From NCBI GenBank assembly GCA_964626565.1, contig CAZVFX010000213.1, positions 1 through 7,366 on the forward strand: a DNA stretch of 7,366 bases, read 5' to 3'. This document shows, one piece after another, positions 6,307-7,366 of this stretch. This stretch comes from CAZVFX01 sp964626565. GTDB lineage: Bacteria > Myxococcota_A > UBA9042 > CAIXZC01. The notes under the pieces are model-generated. The model saw only the letters and a list, made by a program, of their open reading frames with translations, searched no databases and was not told where the DNA came from. Position 1 is the first letter of the stretch, and the number at the start of each line of letters is the position of its first letter. The position numbers were made by a program, and so were the translations under genes.

Positions 6307-7284
6307 ATGCGCACTTGCAGGTCCCTAGCTGTGTTGGCGCTACTTGCGGTGGCCGGCTCGTCGTGCGGCAGCACCAACGACCCTGGTACTGAGTGGCTAG
6401 GCCCCGTTCCCGACGTCGCGGACGATACCGACAACAGTCTACCTTCCGACGCCACCGAGGCCGCGGCGTCGGATGCGAAGGAGCTACAACTTGCCGAAGC
6501 TGTGCCCGAGTACGTGTCTCCTCCTGCCGATTTGGGCCAGAACGACATCGACGCCGAGAGTGGGGATGTTTTCGAGTTTGTACCGGCAGATACCTCCGAA
6601 ACTCACCTCCCCGACATCTCCGAATCTGACACCGCCCCCGACATGGAAGTCGTGGCTCCATGCACCGACCCCCAACCCATACTGTTCGTCCACGGCGTCA
6701 ACGGTTCTTCGGCCAACTACGAAGTGATGATTCAGCGTTTCCTGGACGACGGTTGGCCCGCGGACTACCTGCACGCGTTCGATGCGGAAGATCCGAAATG
6801 GGGCTGCAACGTGGACAACGCCGCGGCCATTGCCGAGTTGGTGGAACAGATCAAGGAGCAAACCGGCAGTCCCAGGGTGGACCTGGTCGCACACAGCATG
6901 GGCACCATGTCGTCCCGTTACTATGTAAAATTCCTCAACGGGCACGAGTCGGTGAGCACCTACGTCACCATGGGCGGCATGCATCACGGCCTGTCGTCGC
7001 CTTGCTGGGCGCCCGATTTCCTGGGCGTGTGTGTGTGGCAGGAGCTGTGCGAATCAGGCGCGTTCATTACCGCTTTGAACGCCCCGCCCGTGGCGCCGGG
7101 GGGCATCCACTTCGTGTCTATCTTCTCCACCGCGGACGAAACCGTCCCCGCAGCTTCCTCCTTCGTGGAGGGTGCCGAGAACATCGAGTTCCAGGGAATC
7201 GACCACGCAGGCCCCAACGGCCTGCAACAGCACTCCGACGTTTACGACGAGGTTAAACGGGTACTGGAGTACCCTTGTTTTTGA
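6307..7284 (+). CDS. lipoprotein with LipA-like (family I.4 / Lipase_2) alpha/beta-hydrolase domain
   Basis: This is a predicted surface or periplasmic esterase/lipase of 325 residues. A signal peptide (about 5-19) ends at Cys20 in VAGSSC, a relaxed lipobox, followed by Gly and Ser. Residues 21-118 are a low-complexity tether rich in Asp, Glu, Ser and Pro. The hydrolase fold runs from about 119 to 325. ILFVHGVNGSSANY (125-138) matches the oxyanion-hole strand of Bacillus subtilis LipA. AHSMG (195-199) gives the nucleophile Ser197, with Ala in place of the usual first Gly as in LipA-type lipases. Asp277 in FSTADETVP and His300 in IDHAG complete a plausible triad. An insertion at about 227-260 relative to LipA holds Cys233, 242 and 248. 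With Cys119, 167 and 324 this gives six Cys, possibly three disulfides. GGAGG lies 4 bases before the ATG. It is the last gene of the probable operon, 58 bases after the membrane protein. The substrate is unknown; short- to medium-chain esters would fit the family. Confidence 0.9.
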   Translation: MRTCRSLAVLALLAVAGSSCGSTNDPGTEWLGPVPDVADDTDNSLPSDATEAAASDAKELQLAEAVPEYVSPPADLGQNDIDAESGDVFEFVPADTSETHLPDISESDTAPDMEVVAPCTDPQPILFVHGVNGSSANYEVMIQRFLDDGWPADYLHAFDAEDPKWGCNVDNAAAIAELVEQIKEQTGSPRVDLVAHSMGTMSSRYYVKFLNGHESVSTYVTMGGMHHGLSSPCWAPDFLGVCVWQELCESGAFITALNAPPVAPGGIHFVSIFSTADETVPAASSFVEGAENIEFQGIDHAGPNGLQQHSDVYDEVKRVLEYPCF

Positions 7285-7366
7285 CGTTCGCCGTAGATAC
7301 CCAAATCCAAACAGCAGCTCCGCCAGGAGCAAGAGCCAATAGGCTTAATGGAGGCGCGTCCCCCTT
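7285..7366. other. 3' region with a small hairpin, no gene
   Basis: No gene is supported in the last 82 bases. A perfect hairpin, GCTCC-GCCA-GGAGC, lies at 7317-7330, about 30 bases after the lipase stop. It has no T-run on the plus strand, so at best it is a weak or factor-assisted terminator. Read on the minus strand it is followed by a moderately T-rich stretch, which could end a leftward transcript, but no leftward gene is seen. Confidence 0.35.

Overview
The window carries four genes I would defend. One, on the minus strand at the left, is a DUF819-type polytopic membrane protein. The other three are on the plus strand and fill most of the rest: a very large cysteine-rich lipoprotein, a small three-helix membrane protein and a lipase-like lipoprotein. 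The base composition looks GC-rich. The style of the exported proteins points to an uncultured Myxococcota or 'Deltaproteobacteria'-type bacterium: lipoprotein signal peptides, long Asp-rich tethers after the lipid-attachment Cys, 'CDDGNPCT' repeats and 'CGxDGCGGxCGxC' repeats. This placement is inferred from style; there is no rRNA or other marker gene here.

Layout. Positions 1-24 hold a short direct repeat. Positions 29-1210 (minus) hold the DUF819 protein, whose central cytoplasmic loop contains a 28-bp run of four GCTGANN heptamers. Positions 1211-1593 are an intergenic region between divergent genes, with a candidate promoter for each side, several GC-rich inverted repeats and no convincing gene. 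Positions 1594-5853 (plus) hold a 1419-residue lipoprotein with about 210 cysteines. Positions 5865-6248 (plus) hold a 127-residue membrane protein whose Shine-Dalgarno overlaps the stop codon of the gene before it. Positions 6249-6306 are a short gap with a strong hairpin. Positions 6307-7284 (plus) hold a 325-residue lipoprotein with a C-terminal alpha/beta-hydrolase domain of the Bacillus LipA (family I.4 / Lipase_2) kind. Positions 7285-7366 contain no gene I can support.

How the genes may work together. The three plus-strand genes probably form one transcription unit. Two products are predicted to be lipid-anchored outside the inner membrane: a long disulfide-rich stalk-like protein and an esterase/lipase on a roughly 100-residue acidic leash. 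The third is a small inner-membrane protein of unknown role. This suggests a cell-surface adhesion or digestion cassette, but that is inference.

The most interesting object is the large lipoprotein. Its repeats are ordered in a threefold super-repeat (residues about 142-554, 559-872 and 876-1273). Each copy has the same entry motif, the same alternation of two repeat types, a linker with identical cysteine spacing in all three copies, and a run of 35-residue CGG-type units (3, 1 and 2 copies). It ends in a cysteine-poor, probably beta-rich domain.
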